Positions 14,972-23,737 of a DNA stretch of 60,071 bases are shown one piece after another. Below the pieces are notes generated by a model that did not search any database, was not told where the DNA came from, and was given only the letters and a program-made list of their open reading frames with translations. The stretch covers positions 1-60,071 of the forward strand of contig WRBJ01000007.1 of NCBI GenBank assembly GCA_009784615.1, written 5' to 3'. The DNA comes from Defluviitaleaceae bacterium. Lineage in GTDB: Bacteria; Bacillota; Clostridia; Lachnospirales; WRAX01. How positions within the stretch are numbered: the stretch's first letter is position 1; every line of letters begins with the position of its first letter. The translations under genes were made by a program, and so were the position numbers.

Positions 14972-17581
14972 CTACAACAAAACCACTCTTTTCGCCGCTT
15001 CCATAGCTTGCGGTAACATAGCCGCATCTTTTATGCCAGCCTGAGCCATATTCGGTCGCCCGCCACCGCCGCCACCAACCGCAGTAGCCGCCGCTTTAAC
15101 CATATTGCCGCAATGTACACCCGTTTTAACAGCACTATCAGTAGCTCTAGCAAGTACATTCGCCTTACCATCAGCCACCGCCGCAAGCAATAAAACCCCA
15201 TTGCCCTGCACTTTGCTAATTAAATCGTCGCTTAACGTACGAAGCCCATCCATATCAAGCCCATCAAGCGTAGCCGAATATAACGTAATTTCGCCAATAG
15301 CCTCGCCCTGCTTCAAAATATCGCCGCTAGCTGCTTGTGCGTCCTTCTGCTTCGCTCGCTCCAATTCCTTACGTTGTTCTTTATTTTCAACAACAAGTTG
15401 CTCAACACGTCCTAAAAGGTTGTGCACAGGTGTTTTAAGCAATTGTGCAATATCTGCTAATTTATCTTCATTTTGGCGATAATACGCCAGTGCATATTTG
15501 CCCGTAACGGCTTCAATACGCCTAACACCCGCCGCAATACCAGCTTCTGACACAATTTTAAACGAGCCAATAGACCCAACAGCATCCAAATGACACCCAC
15601 CACAAAACTCAGCCCAAACTCCGCCAATATCAACAACACGCACCACATCGCCATATTTTTCGCCAAACAGCGCAACCGCCCCACGCTTCTTCGCCTCATC
15701 TACAGGCATTTCCTCTATAGAAACAGGTAAATTAGCCCAAATAGCGGCATTTACCATATCTTCAATAGCACAAATTTCCTCGCTGGTAAGCGGCGCAAAA
15801 TGTGTAAAATCAAAACGCAAAGCCTCTGGCGATTTGCTTGCGCCCGCCTGTTGCACGTGTTCACCCAAAACCTTTCCAAGTGCAGAATGTAGTAGGTGAG
15901 TAGCAGTATGATTACGCACAATATCAGCACGACGCTCCTTGTCAATAGCAATTTTAGCCGCTTGCCCAACCTCAATCGTACCGCTAACAACCTTAGCAAT
16001 ATGTGCAAACTGCCCACCGGCAACCTTAACACAACCCACAATATCCGCCTTGCCCGTTGCAGTTTCAAGCACACCAAAATCTGCCTTTTGACCGCCGGCT
16101 TCTGCATAAACAGGCGTTTTATCCACAACAACAAGCGCTTCCTCGCCGCTGGTTATATGCAAAATTTTGGCATCATCCACAACAAACTTCGTATAACCCA
16201 CAAATTGCACAGGTTCTAGCTTTAGCTCTTCAAAAATTGTCGCTTCGTGTCCAACATAACCAGCATCTTCACGAGCCAACCTTGCACGTTCTTTTTGCGC
16301 CTGCATTTCTGCGTCAAACTCTGCCATATCAAGCGTCAAGCCTTCTTCTTCCAAAATTTCCTGTGTAAGCTCCACGGGAAAACCATATGTGTCATGCAAT
16401 TTAAATGCGTCAACCCCAGCAATAATGCCATTTGCCGCCTTTGCGTCCGCAATGCGCCCACGCAACAAATTCATACCGCCTTCAAGCGTTTCGTTAAAAC
16501 GCTCTTCTTCCTGTGTAATAAGACGCAAAATATAAGCGTTTTTTTCGCCAAGTGCAGGGTAGGCATACTTGCTATTATCAATAACAGTCTGCGCCAAATC
16601 TGCCAAAAATGGTCTGTTTATGCCAAGCGTACGTCCGTGTCTTGCCGCACGGCGAAGCAAACGGCGCAAAACATATTCTCTATCACCACCACCAGGAATA
16701 ATACCGTCAGACATCATAAAAACAACACTACGGATATGGTCGGTTACAATTCTTATTGATACATCGTGTTTAGCCGCAGGTTCAAAAGTACCAGTATATT
16801 TAACACCAGAAATGCCCGAAACCTTATCACGCACAGCTTTTATAGTATCCACATCAAAAATAGAATTTTCACCTTGCATTATCATAGCAATACGTTCCAA
16901 TCCCATTCCCGTGTCAATGCCTTTTTGTGCCAAATCCGCATAACTTCCGTCTTCTTGCTTATCAAACTGTATAAACACCAAATTCCAAAATTCTAAATAT
17001 CTATCTTCGCCAGCGGTTACGCTGGCTACAAAATCATCCTGCCCAAATTCCGCCCCGCGGTCAAAATAAATCTCACTACAAGGCCCACAAGGTCCCACGG
17101 TAAGCTCCCAAAAATTATCCTCGCCAAGCCTATAAATGCGCTCTTTTGCTACACCTACCTCTTTATGCCAAATATTCTCTGCGTCGTCGTCTTCCAAATG
17201 CACGGTAACATATAGCTTATCCACAGGCAATTCAAGCTGTTTTGTAACAAATTCCCAAGCCCAAAAAATACTCTCACGCTTAAAATAATCCGCAAAGGAA
17301 AAATTACCCAACATTTCAAAAAAAGTTCCGTGTCTTGCCGTCAAACCAACATTTTCAATATCGCCCGTGCGTATACATTTTTGACAGCTTGTAGCACGTT
17401 TAGCTGGCGGGGTAGTGGTTCCCATAAAATAAGGCTTCAACGGTGCCATCCCTGCATTTATCAATAAAAGCGACTTGTCCCCATCAGGCACAAGCGAAAA
17501 AGACGGTATACGCAAATGTTGTTGTTCCTCAAAAAAAGTCAAAAATTGCTCTCTAATCTCATTAACACCTAATTTTTTCAT
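14972..17581 (-). CDS. alaS: Alanyl-tRNA synthetase
   Basis: The 869-residue class II synthetase has the full domain set: catalytic core (RIPSFSLVPDGDKSLLLINAGMAPLKPYFMG; TARHGTFFEMLGNFSFADYFKRE), tRNA-binding domain, editing domain with zinc ligands HTATHLLH and CGGCH, and the C-terminal Gly-rich C-Ala domain (AVGGGGGGRP). It charges tRNA-Ala and hydrolyses mischarged Ser/Gly. The ATG at 17581 has GGAGG nine bases upstream and aligns with the usual start. No T-box leader is visible: the leader is only about 30 bases. Confidence 0.97.
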   Translation of the reverse strand: MKKLGVNEIREQFLTFFEEQQHLRIPSFSLVPDGDKSLLLINAGMAPLKPYFMGTTTPPAKRATSCQKCIRTGDIENVGLTARHGTFFEMLGNFSFADYFKRESIFWAWEFVTKQLELPVDKLYVTVHLEDDDAENIWHKEVGVAKERIYRLGEDNFWELTVGPCGPCSEIYFDRGAEFGQDDFVASVTAGEDRYLEFWNLVFIQFDKQEDGSYADLAQKGIDTGMGLERIAMIMQGENSIFDVDTIKAVRDKVSGISGVKYTGTFEPAAKHDVSIRIVTDHIRSVVFMMSDGIIPGGGDREYVLRRLLRRAARHGRTLGINRPFLADLAQTVIDNSKYAYPALGEKNAYILRLITQEEERFNETLEGGMNLLRGRIADAKAANGIIAGVDAFKLHDTYGFPVELTQEILEEEGLTLDMAEFDAEMQAQKERARLAREDAGYVGHEATIFEELKLEPVQFVGYTKFVVDDAKILHITSGEEALVVVDKTPVYAEAGGQKADFGVLETATGKADIVGCVKVAGGQFAHIAKVVSGTIEVGQAAKIAIDKERRADIVRNHTATHLLHSALGKVLGEHVQQAGASKSPEALRFDFTHFAPLTSEEICAIEDMVNAAIWANLPVSIEEMPVDEAKKRGAVALFGEKYGDVVRVVDIGGVWAEFCGGCHLDAVGSIGSFKIVSEAGIAAGVRRIEAVTGKYALAYYRQNEDKLADIAQLLKTPVHNLLGRVEQLVVENKEQRKELERAKQKDAQAASGDILKQGEAIGEITLYSATLDGLDMDGLRTLSDDLISKVQGNGVLLLAAVADGKANVLARATDSAVKTGVHCGNMVKAAATAVGGGGGGRPNMAQAGIKDAAMLPQAMEAAKRVVLL

Positions 17582-17617
17582 ATGTTCTATCCTCCAAATT
17601 ATCGCTCGTTCATACAT

Positions 17618-17646
17618 ATTATACCACAACTTTGACTAACATTCAA
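17618..17646 (-). promoter_or_regulatory. alaS promoter
   Basis: On the minus strand TTGAAT (17646-17641), a 17-base spacer and TATAAT (17623-17618). It likely drives alaS and the downstream wall and division genes. Confidence 0.65.
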
Positions 17647-17666
17647 TCTCATCTTTTCAAAAATTA

Positions 17667-17695
17667 TTGCTAATCTTAACACAGCGTGATATAAT
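17667..17695 (+). promoter_or_regulatory. purH promoter
   Basis: TTGCTA (17667-17672), a 17-base spacer and TATAAT (17690-17695). Transcription would start near 17702, only about 27 bases before the ATG, so there is no room for a purine riboswitch. Confidence 0.65.
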
Positions 17696-17728
17696 TGAAA
17701 AAACATCTAAATCTTAGGAGGGTAACAA

Positions 17729-19273
17729 ATGAAAAAGTACGCATTAATCAGTGTTTCGGATAAAACAGGCGTGGTGGATTTTGCCGCAGGTCTTACAAAA
17801 GCAGGTTTTACAATTTTATCAACAGGCGGCACGCATAAAGCTATAGCAGATGCAGGCATTGCGGTAACGGAAGTAAGCGAAGTTACAAAATTTCCAGAAT
17901 GTTTGGACGGGCGTTTAAAAACCCTTCATCCCGTTGTACATGGCGGCATTTTAGCACGCCGCGATATGCCAGAACATATGAATTTTTTAGCCGAATATGG
18001 CATTGATGTTATAGATTTAGTATGTATTAATTTATACCCCTTCAAAGAAACAGTGATGAAAACAGACGATTTGGCGACGATTATAGAAAATATAGACATA
18101 GGCGGCCCTGCTATGATACGCTCTGCCGCAAAAAATAACGCCTCTGTTGCAGTTGTCGTCGATAATGCCGACTTTGACGAAATTTTAAACCAATTACAAA
18201 ACGGTGGCATAACGAAAGATTGCCGCTTTAAACTAGCCGCAAAAGCCTACGCCCACACAGCCGCATATGACGCACTAATCGCAAGCTACCTTGGCAATGT
18301 GGCAGGTTTGCCAAAATTTCCAGAAAAATACACGATTACTTACGAAAAACAACAAGACCTGCGTTATGGCGAAAATCCGCACCAAGACGCTGTATTTTAC
18401 CGTGAAATCCTAGCACAACCATCCGATTTGGTAAATGCAAAACAAATCCACGGTAAAGAGCTGTCCTTCAACAACATAAACGACACTCACGGCGCAGTAG
18501 AGCTTTTGCGTGAATTTGCAGACGGCGACCCAACAATTGTAGCAATAAAACACGCAACACCTTGCGGAGCAGGAACAGCAAAAACCATATACGAAGCGTG
18601 GACAAAAGCCTTTAATGCTGACCCAACATCAATTTTTGGCGGCATAATCGCCGCAAATACCGAAATAGACGAAGCCACAGCAACAGAAATTGATAAAATT
18701 TTCGTAGAAATAGTAGTCGCCCCATCATATTCCGAAACAGCCCTAAAAATACTACAAGGAAAGAAAAATATAAGACTATTAGTTTTAGACGTAAAACAAC
18801 AAACTGCAGGTAAAGGCTTCAAAAAAGTATCTGGCGGACTATTAATACAAGACTCCGACAATAATCTAATAAACGAAATAGAAGTCGTTACAACCCGCAA
18901 ACCAACCGAAAAAGAAATGCAAGATATGCTTTTTGCTATGAAAATTGTAAAACATATCAAATCAAATGGCATAGCAATAGGCAAAGACGGGCAATCTATC
19001 GGGCTTGCTGGCGGGCAAACCAACCGTATTTGGGCAACCAAACAAGCAATAGACCACGCAAAAGAATTTTTAGGCGACACTGCTCTAAAAGGCGCAACCC
19101 TAGCTTCTGATGCATTCTTCCCCTTTGCAGATTGTGTAGAAGAAGCCCACAAAGCAGGCATAACTGCCATAATTCAACCCGGCGGCAGTCAAAATGACCA
19201 CTTATCAATAGAAAAATGCAACGAATACGGCATTGCAATGGTCTTTACAGGTATCCGCCACTTCCGTCATTAA
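17729..19273 (+). CDS. purH: Bifunctional AICAR transformylase/IMP cyclohydrolase
   Basis: The 514-residue protein has an N-terminal IMP cyclohydrolase domain of about 190 residues (ISVSDKTGVVDFAAGL, STGGTHKAI, TKFPECLDGRLKTLHPVVHGGIL) and a C-terminal AICAR transformylase domain (DLRYGENPHQDAVFY, AIKHATPCGAG). It catalyses the last two steps of de novo purine synthesis using 10-formyl-THF. The usual KHxNPCG motif reads KHATPCG here. The ATG follows TAGGAGGGTAACAA. No other pur genes are nearby; the two genes after it are unrelated housekeeping enzymes. Confidence 0.96.
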   Translation: MKKYALISVSDKTGVVDFAAGLTKAGFTILSTGGTHKAIADAGIAVTEVSEVTKFPECLDGRLKTLHPVVHGGILARRDMPEHMNFLAEYGIDVIDLVCINLYPFKETVMKTDDLATIIENIDIGGPAMIRSAAKNNASVAVVVDNADFDEILNQLQNGGITKDCRFKLAAKAYAHTAAYDALIASYLGNVAGLPKFPEKYTITYEKQQDLRYGENPHQDAVFYREILAQPSDLVNAKQIHGKELSFNNINDTHGAVELLREFADGDPTIVAIKHATPCGAGTAKTIYEAWTKAFNADPTSIFGGIIAANTEIDEATATEIDKIFVEIVVAPSYSETALKILQGKKNIRLLVLDVKQQTAGKGFKKVSGGLLIQDSDNNLINEIEVVTTRKPTEKEMQDMLFAMKIVKHIKSNGIAIGKDGQSIGLAGGQTNRIWATKQAIDHAKEFLGDTALKGATLASDAFFPFADCVEEAHKAGITAIIQPGGSQNDHLSIEKCNEYGIAMVFTGIRHFRH

Positions 19274-19284
19274 AAGGAGTTTAT

Positions 19285-19737
19285 ATGAGCAACTACGTCA
19301 AATACATTCGCAATATGGTTGGTAATAACCCTATAATCCTTGTTGGTTGTGGGGTTTTGGTATGCCGGGGAAGTAAAATTTTGCTACATCGTCGTGTGGA
19401 TAATGGTATGTGGGCGACTTTTGGCGGTTGTATGGAAATGGGCGAAACGTCAGAAGAAACGGCTCGCCGCGAACTTTTTGAAGAAACGGGATTAACAGCA
19501 GGTAAACTCGAATTTTTAGGCATTTTCAGTGGTTCAGATATGTTTTATACATACCCAAACGGCGACCAAGTGCATTGCGTTTGCATAGAATATATTTGCA
19601 CTGATTTTGCAGGCGAAATGTCGCCTCAAGCCGACGAAGTGTTGGAATTTCGCTGGTTTGATATAAATAAACTTCCGCCAAACATCAACCCAACCAACAA
19701 ACCAGCATTGGCGGCACTAAAGGAGAAAATATGTTAG
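19285..19737 (+). CDS. Nudix hydrolase
   Basis: The 150-residue protein has a complete Nudix box, GGCMEMGETSEETARRELFEETGL (about residues 52-75), which coordinates metal for hydrolysis of nucleoside diphosphate-X substrates. The ATG at 19285 has AAAGGAG upstream, 11 bases after purH, and its end overlaps rnz by seven bases. Substrate cannot be told; a MutT-like clean-up or NADH/ADP-sugar role is possible. Confidence 0.88.
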   Translation: MSNYVKYIRNMVGNNPIILVGCGVLVCRGSKILLHRRVDNGMWATFGGCMEMGETSEETARRELFEETGLTAGKLEFLGIFSGSDMFYTYPNGDQVHCVCIEYICTDFAGEMSPQADEVLEFRWFDINKLPPNINPTNKPALAALKEKIC

Positions 19738-20654
19738 ACATTGCCCTAGTGGGAAGCGGCGGAATGATGCCCCTGCCAAACAGATATTTATCAGCACTAT
19801 TATTGCGCTTTGAAGGCAAAATGGTGTTAATAGACTGCGGCGAAGGCACACAGGTAACCGTAAAACAAATGGGTTGGGGCTACAAAACCATAGACGCAAT
19901 CTGCCTAACCCATTTCCATGCAGACCACGTTACAGGCTTACCAGGTCTTTTGCTGTCTATAGGGCATAGCGGGCGTGAAGAACCTATTACAATCTACGGT
20001 CCCGCAGGTGTTGCACACGTCGTACGCTCGCTTTGCGTCGTTACCCCCGAAATTCCCTTTGCAATAAATTTTGTAGAAATTCCTCCGCAAGGTTTTGCAA
20101 GTATCAAAATTCCGCTAACAAACTTCATATTGTCAGCACATCCCGCTGTACACAACGCCCCTTGCTTCGCTTACCGCATAGATATAGAGCGCAAAGGTAA
20201 ATTCGACCTAGAAACCGCCAAAAAACTTGATATACCAGTGCATTTTTGGAACAAATTACAAAAAGGCAATACGATAGAGCACGAAAACAAAACCTACACG
20301 CCCAATATGGTTATGGGGGAAGCCCGCAAAGGCTTGTCTGTAAGCTATTGTACTGACAGCCGCCCACCAAAAGGTCTGCCAGATTTTATAAAAAATAGCG
20401 ACCTTTTCATTTGCGAAGGGCAATATGGCGACGAGGAAAAATTAGCAAAAGCCCGCAAAAATAAACATATGATTTTTGCCGAAGCAGCCAAATTAGCACA
20501 CGACGGCAATGTTGGCGAACTTTGGCTAACTCATTTCTCGCCATCATTACCAAACCCTAAAGAATACGCCAAAAATGCAAAAAAAATCTTCCCAAACACG
20601 ATAGTAGGCTACGACCGCCTAAACAAAACCATAACCTTCGAGGATGAAGAATAA
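19731..20654 (+). CDS. rnz: Ribonuclease Z, metallo-beta-lactamase fold
   Basis: The 307-residue protein has the RNase Z core: DCGEGTQVTVKQMGWGYKTIDAICLTHFHADHVTGLPGLLLSIG with the zinc motif HxHxDH, then AHPAVHNAPCFAYRI, YCTDSRPP and LTHFSP. It trims 3' trailers of tRNA precursors, which matters where CCA is not encoded, as in the tRNA at 33.7 kb. It starts inside the end of the Nudix gene, indicating coupling. The gene ends against a terminator shared with a convergent gene. Confidence 0.9.
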   Translation: MLDIALVGSGGMMPLPNRYLSALLLRFEGKMVLIDCGEGTQVTVKQMGWGYKTIDAICLTHFHADHVTGLPGLLLSIGHSGREEPITIYGPAGVAHVVRSLCVVTPEIPFAINFVEIPPQGFASIKIPLTNFILSAHPAVHNAPCFAYRIDIERKGKFDLETAKKLDIPVHFWNKLQKGNTIEHENKTYTPNMVMGEARKGLSVSYCTDSRPPKGLPDFIKNSDLFICEGQYGDEEKLAKARKNKHMIFAEAAKLAHDGNVGELWLTHFSPSLPNPKEYAKNAKKIFPNTIVGYDRLNKTITFEDEE

Positions 20655-20673
20655 CAATATTATCCAATAAATA

Positions 20674-20707
20674 AAAAACCGCCTAAATCTGACGGGCGGC
20701 TTTTTTA
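20674..20707. terminator. Terminator between rnz and the convergent surface-protein gene
   Basis: AAAAACCGCC and GGCGGCTTTTTT pair around an 11-base loop with a single bulged C. The minus-strand gene ends inside it (stop at 20683-20685). Confidence 0.7.
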
Positions 20708-21564
20708 TTTATCCTAATTATTACCAAAATTAATCCTGACAACAACAACCCGAGCGTAGAAACGGCAAGCCTAATAATACTAAAATCGTCCGACGTTTGC
20801 GGGTTAATCTGTGGCTCTATTTCGGTCGGAGATGGACTTTGCGGGCTTGGTGGTGCTTCATCACTTACATCAGAATTTTCATCATTCTCTATCGACTCAT
20901 TTCCATCCTCATCATCAGCTTCATCGTCGGAATTTTCAACCTCTGGTAAATCATCGCTAAAATCTTCCAACTCGTCAATTTCATCCGCATCATCCTGCAT
21001 TTCATCCATCAAGTCAAAAACTTCATCAGCAAACCCGACATCATCCTCCATCAAATCATCCGGCATAACAGGCAAAGGTGTAACGGGTAAACCATCATCA
21101 TCTTGCGCAAAACCAAGGCTCACCACCCCAACCGCATCACCACCGCCCAAAAACCCAATACCCATAGGCGCAACTTCTGTGCCAAGCCTATTTATGCCAC
21201 TACCACCAAAGATAGGAAAAGTCCTAAAACCGACGTCACCACGCCAAGCACCACGGCGGTTAAAGCTGAAATGCCATTGTATTATATTTTGTTCAACAAC
21301 AATAATTCCTTCACAATCACAATCGCAGTCAATATCACAATCAATGCCGCAATCTTCACAAATAAAATTATTGTAATCTCCATCATCTGTTTCTAAAAAA
21401 ACATAACGCACTTCAGTTTCCGTATCAACAATACGTTGCACAGCTGTTTGCGGCTCGTCGTTACTAAAAATAAAATAAGCCGCAACACTTAAACCCAGCA
21501 AATTGAGGGCTAAAATGGCGGCCATAATGGCTAATCTAATTATATTTTTCTCTCTGTTTGTCAT
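20683..21564 (-). CDS. Asp/Cys-rich surface protein with sortase-like anchor
   Basis: The 293-residue protein has an N-terminal membrane/signal segment (about residues 9-33), an extraordinary cluster CEDCGIDCDIDCDCDCEG near residue 69, a central domain, and an Asp/Glu-dense tract of about 75 residues. It ends with NPQTSDD, a hydrophobic segment (FSIIRLAVSTLGLLLSGLILVII) and RINKKAAR. NPxTS-hydrophobic-basic is the layout of a sortase sorting signal, so wall attachment is likely. The acidic and Cys/Asp tracts suggest metal (for example calcium) binding. No sortase gene is in the window. Function unknown. Confidence 0.65.
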   Translation of the reverse strand: MTNREKNIIRLAIMAAILALNLLGLSVAAYFIFSNDEPQTAVQRIVDTETEVRYVFLETDDGDYNNFICEDCGIDCDIDCDCDCEGIIVVEQNIIQWHFSFNRRGAWRGDVGFRTFPIFGGSGINRLGTEVAPMGIGFLGGGDAVGVVSLGFAQDDDGLPVTPLPVMPDDLMEDDVGFADEVFDLMDEMQDDADEIDELEDFSDDLPEVENSDDEADDEDGNESIENDENSDVSDEAPPSPQSPSPTEIEPQINPQTSDDFSIIRLAVSTLGLLLSGLILVIIRINKKAARQI

Positions 21565-21586
21565 AGGTCATCACCTACTTAGACTA

Positions 21587-21835
21587 TTAACTGCTAAAAA
21601 CTGTCAATTCCACGGACTTTGTCAATACATCGGTATAACTATACGAAACAGTGCGACCAGAACCCTGCCCAATATCATCAAGTAAAATGGTAAAAATGGC
21701 GGGATATGCACTTTGTATAGTACCAGAGCTAACCATCGACTTTTGACGACCTTTATTGGTTTCCAGCGTTACCCTCTGCCCTACGTGCTGAGCAATGCTA
21801 TTTCGTACCGATGTTACGTCATTGCGTGCATACAT
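21587..21835 (-). CDS. veg: Veg family protein
   Basis: The 82-residue protein matches Veg: VRNSIAQHVGQRVTLETNKGRQKSMVSSGTIQSAYPAIFTILLDD...RTVSYSYTDVLTKSVELTV. Veg in Bacillus subtilis is tied to biofilm gene regulation and spore outgrowth, and its promoter is one of the strongest vegetative promoters known. Here too a perfect sigma-A promoter precedes it. The ATG at 21835 has GGGGTG upstream; the longer reading to 21895 is rejected. Confidence 0.88.
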   Translation of the reverse strand: MYARNDVTSVRNSIAQHVGQRVTLETNKGRQKSMVSSGTIQSAYPAIFTILLDDIGQGSGRTVSYSYTDVLTKSVELTVFSS

Positions 21836-21915
21836 AACAACACCCCATTTCTCGGCATTACGCCGTAAACCATCACCGTTACATAACTTTAACATTTCTG
21901 AAATAATATAGTAAT

Positions 21916-21944
21916 ATTATAATATAAAATTCCCGCTATGTCAA
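21916..21944 (-). promoter_or_regulatory. veg promoter, perfect consensus
   Basis: On the minus strand TTGACA (21944-21939), a 17-base spacer and TATAAT (21921-21916). The -35 box is built into the loop and stem of the upstream spoIIR terminator hairpin. Confidence 0.85.
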
Positions 21945-21954
21945 GCGGGAATTT
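21927..21954. terminator. spoIIR terminator hairpin overlapping the veg promoter
   Basis: AAATTCCCGCT (21927-21937) and AGCGGGAATTT (21944-21954) form a perfect 11-base stem with a six-base loop. On the minus strand it ends in ATTTTATAT. Confidence 0.75.
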
Positions 21955-21965
21955 CCACAATATTT

Positions 21966-22559
21966 TTACCTTTTTTGCCAAAGTTCGGCAATCCTAAACC
22001 TAGGGCGCAACGTGACTTTTTCTGCATTTTCTGGAATCATTTCTGCCGCAGAAACATCCGTCAAACACATAGTGGGAAACATAATACACCACCAATTTTC
22101 GCCGCTTCCTTCTCCAATAACTATCTGCAAAGTCTCATAATTACTAGCGGGCAACATTATAGACCCATAAACCATATTTGGAAAAGGCACATTTTGTACC
22201 AATCTTGCCGTAACATTGTGTTGCAAACCCGCTTCATATACCAATCCCTGTGCCAATTCTTCAATCTGTGTTAAATTTTGAACAATAACCTCTCTGGCAT
22301 CATTTCGATTGTCAACACCGTCAAGCGCGACGCTTATATAAGACCAAATGCCGTCCCGCACAACTAATTTTAAATCTTGCTCTGGTTCAGAATTATCCGC
22401 CGCCAAAATATGCAGGCGTATAACACTTTCGCTCCAAACGGGCTCAGGCTCACCAGCTGCCGCAATTGTTGCAAATAACAACAAAGCTGCCAAGCCAATA
22501 ATCGTTGCTGCCAAAATATTCGCCACATTTTTATCTAGCCATTTAACTATTTTTTGCAT
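21966..22559 (-). CDS. spoIIR: Stage II sporulation protein R
   Basis: The 197-residue exported protein has a signal or anchor at about residues 12-36 and the SpoIIR signature SVIRLHILAADNSEPEQDLKLVVRDGIWSYI. In sporulation SpoIIR is made in the forespore under sigma-F and triggers SpoIIGA to process pro-sigma-E in the mother cell. The ATG at 22559 has GAGG upstream at better spacing than the ATG at 22565. A matching sigma-F promoter lies upstream. Confidence 0.93.
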   Translation of the reverse strand: MQKIVKWLDKNVANILAATIIGLAALLLFATIAAAGEPEPVWSESVIRLHILAADNSEPEQDLKLVVRDGIWSYISVALDGVDNRNDAREVIVQNLTQIEELAQGLVYEAGLQHNVTARLVQNVPFPNMVYGSIMLPASNYETLQIVIGEGSGENWWCIMFPTMCLTDVSAAEMIPENAEKVTLRPRFRIAELWQKR

Positions 22560-22590
22560 ACACATACCTCGCTAATAAAAGTTATGTGCA

Positions 22591-22620
22591 AATTATTACC
22601 AGTTTTTAGAATTTATATAC
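22591..22620 (-). promoter_or_regulatory. Sigma-F-type promoter of spoIIR
   Basis: On the minus strand GTATA (22620-22616), 15 bases, then GGTAATAATT (22600-22591). This matches the sigma-F consensus GYATA, about 15 bases, GGnnAnAnT in every fixed position, exactly upstream of a gene known to be sigma-F-dependent. Confidence 0.75.
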
Positions 22621-22660
22621 ATAGACTAAAAATTACAGCAATACAGCCCACTCGACATCA

Positions 22661-23737
22661 CTAATGCCTAATCTCCAAATCCACCTTAGTTACAAACCTA
22701 ATATGCGCAAAGGTCTTCTCCCAATCTCCCCCATATTTATCATACAATTTAGGATAATGCTTGCGCAAAATCTCCCTTAATTCCAACCCATCCGAAATAT
22801 AAACCTCTTGAAAAATCCGAAAAGTTTCCGTTATATCTCTTTCAATTTTACGTTGAAATTCTTCTACAACCTGCGGGTTGTTTTTGCCTGCTTCAAGTCC
22901 TGCAACCGCTTCAATCTTCGCATAGCACAATAATGTTCCGCTATACTCTACAAAACTAATTTTTGGCTTGCTTCTTTCGATTTTAATAGTGGCAGAATCC
23001 GACGTCAACTGCAATCCCACTGCATTTTCTCTCATCCAAAGATAACCCGCCATATCATCAGGTGTCAAGAACCCCGTCAATGCGTGGTTTTTAATAAGCG
23101 CAACACCGCCAATTTTTATCTCGTCATCCTTATCAATCGTTACTTTGGGGATAATGCTGGTACCGCTTAAACGAAAATCCGCCACAAGCGACTCTAAATC
23201 AGCCTTAACAACCAAAGCGGCGGTATTTGTATTACTTTTAGAATAAAACCCCGACAGATACATACCCAGCATTTGCTGTGTTTCAGGCTTTGCGTTCATA
23301 ATTTCGGCGGCGGTTTTATCGGTTGCCATTACAACCGTGCGTATATTTATATCGTTGTTTTTTGATAGTACATCAACCGTTTTGCTCAGCGCATCGGCGT
23401 TTTTCAGCAATTCTGCACCCAAAATTATCGCCTTTGTATGACCAAAATAAATACTGCGACTTATCGTAGCACCAACGGCACCCATTGCCGATGCGGGACA
23501 TTCACCCTCTGCATCCCGCAATACACGGGCATCTTCGCCGTCTTCAAAGCCTTCTGCGTCCAATATGCTCATAGTTACTTTATATGGCAATTCTTCGCCT
23601 TTGTCTACACCTATCGTAATAACAAAAGCACGATTTTCCATCTCTGTTCTGTCCCAACTAAATGCCAACAATGCTACAAATAGTAACGCAAGTGTCAAGA
23701 ACTTAACTATTAACGTCTTGTTTCGCAACCCTATCAC
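22661..23737 (-). CDS. Spore germination lipoprotein/receptor C subunit (Ger(x)C family)
   Basis: The 358-residue protein has an N-terminal membrane segment (about residues 11-26) and Ger(x)C features: TEMENRAFVITIGVDKG, ARVLRDAEGECPASAMGAVGATISRSIYFGHTKAIILG and the C-terminal EVYISDGLELREILRKHYPKLYDKY. C subunits of GerA-type germinant receptors are usually lipoproteins; no clear lipobox Cys is seen, so it may be held by its N-terminal helix. The GTG start overlaps gerB by 35 bases. Confidence 0.9.
   Translation of the reverse strand: MIGLRNKTLIVKFLTLALLFVALLAFSWDRTEMENRAFVITIGVDKGEELPYKVTMSILDAEGFEDGEDARVLRDAEGECPASAMGAVGATISRSIYFGHTKAIILGAELLKNADALSKTVDVLSKNNDINIRTVVMATDKTAAEIMNAKPETQQMLGMYLSGFYSKSNTNTAALVVKADLESLVADFRLSGTSIIPKVTIDKDDEIKIGGVALIKNHALTGFLTPDDMAGYLWMRENAVGLQLTSDSATIKIERSKPKISFVEYSGTLLCYAKIEAVAGLEAGKNNPQVVEEFQRKIERDITETFRIFQEVYISDGLELREILRKHYPKLYDKYGGDWEKTFAHIRFVTKVDLEIRH

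Noticed and set aside
17581-17611. T-box leader before alaS
   Set aside because: The predicted leader is only about 30 bases and lacks T-box features.
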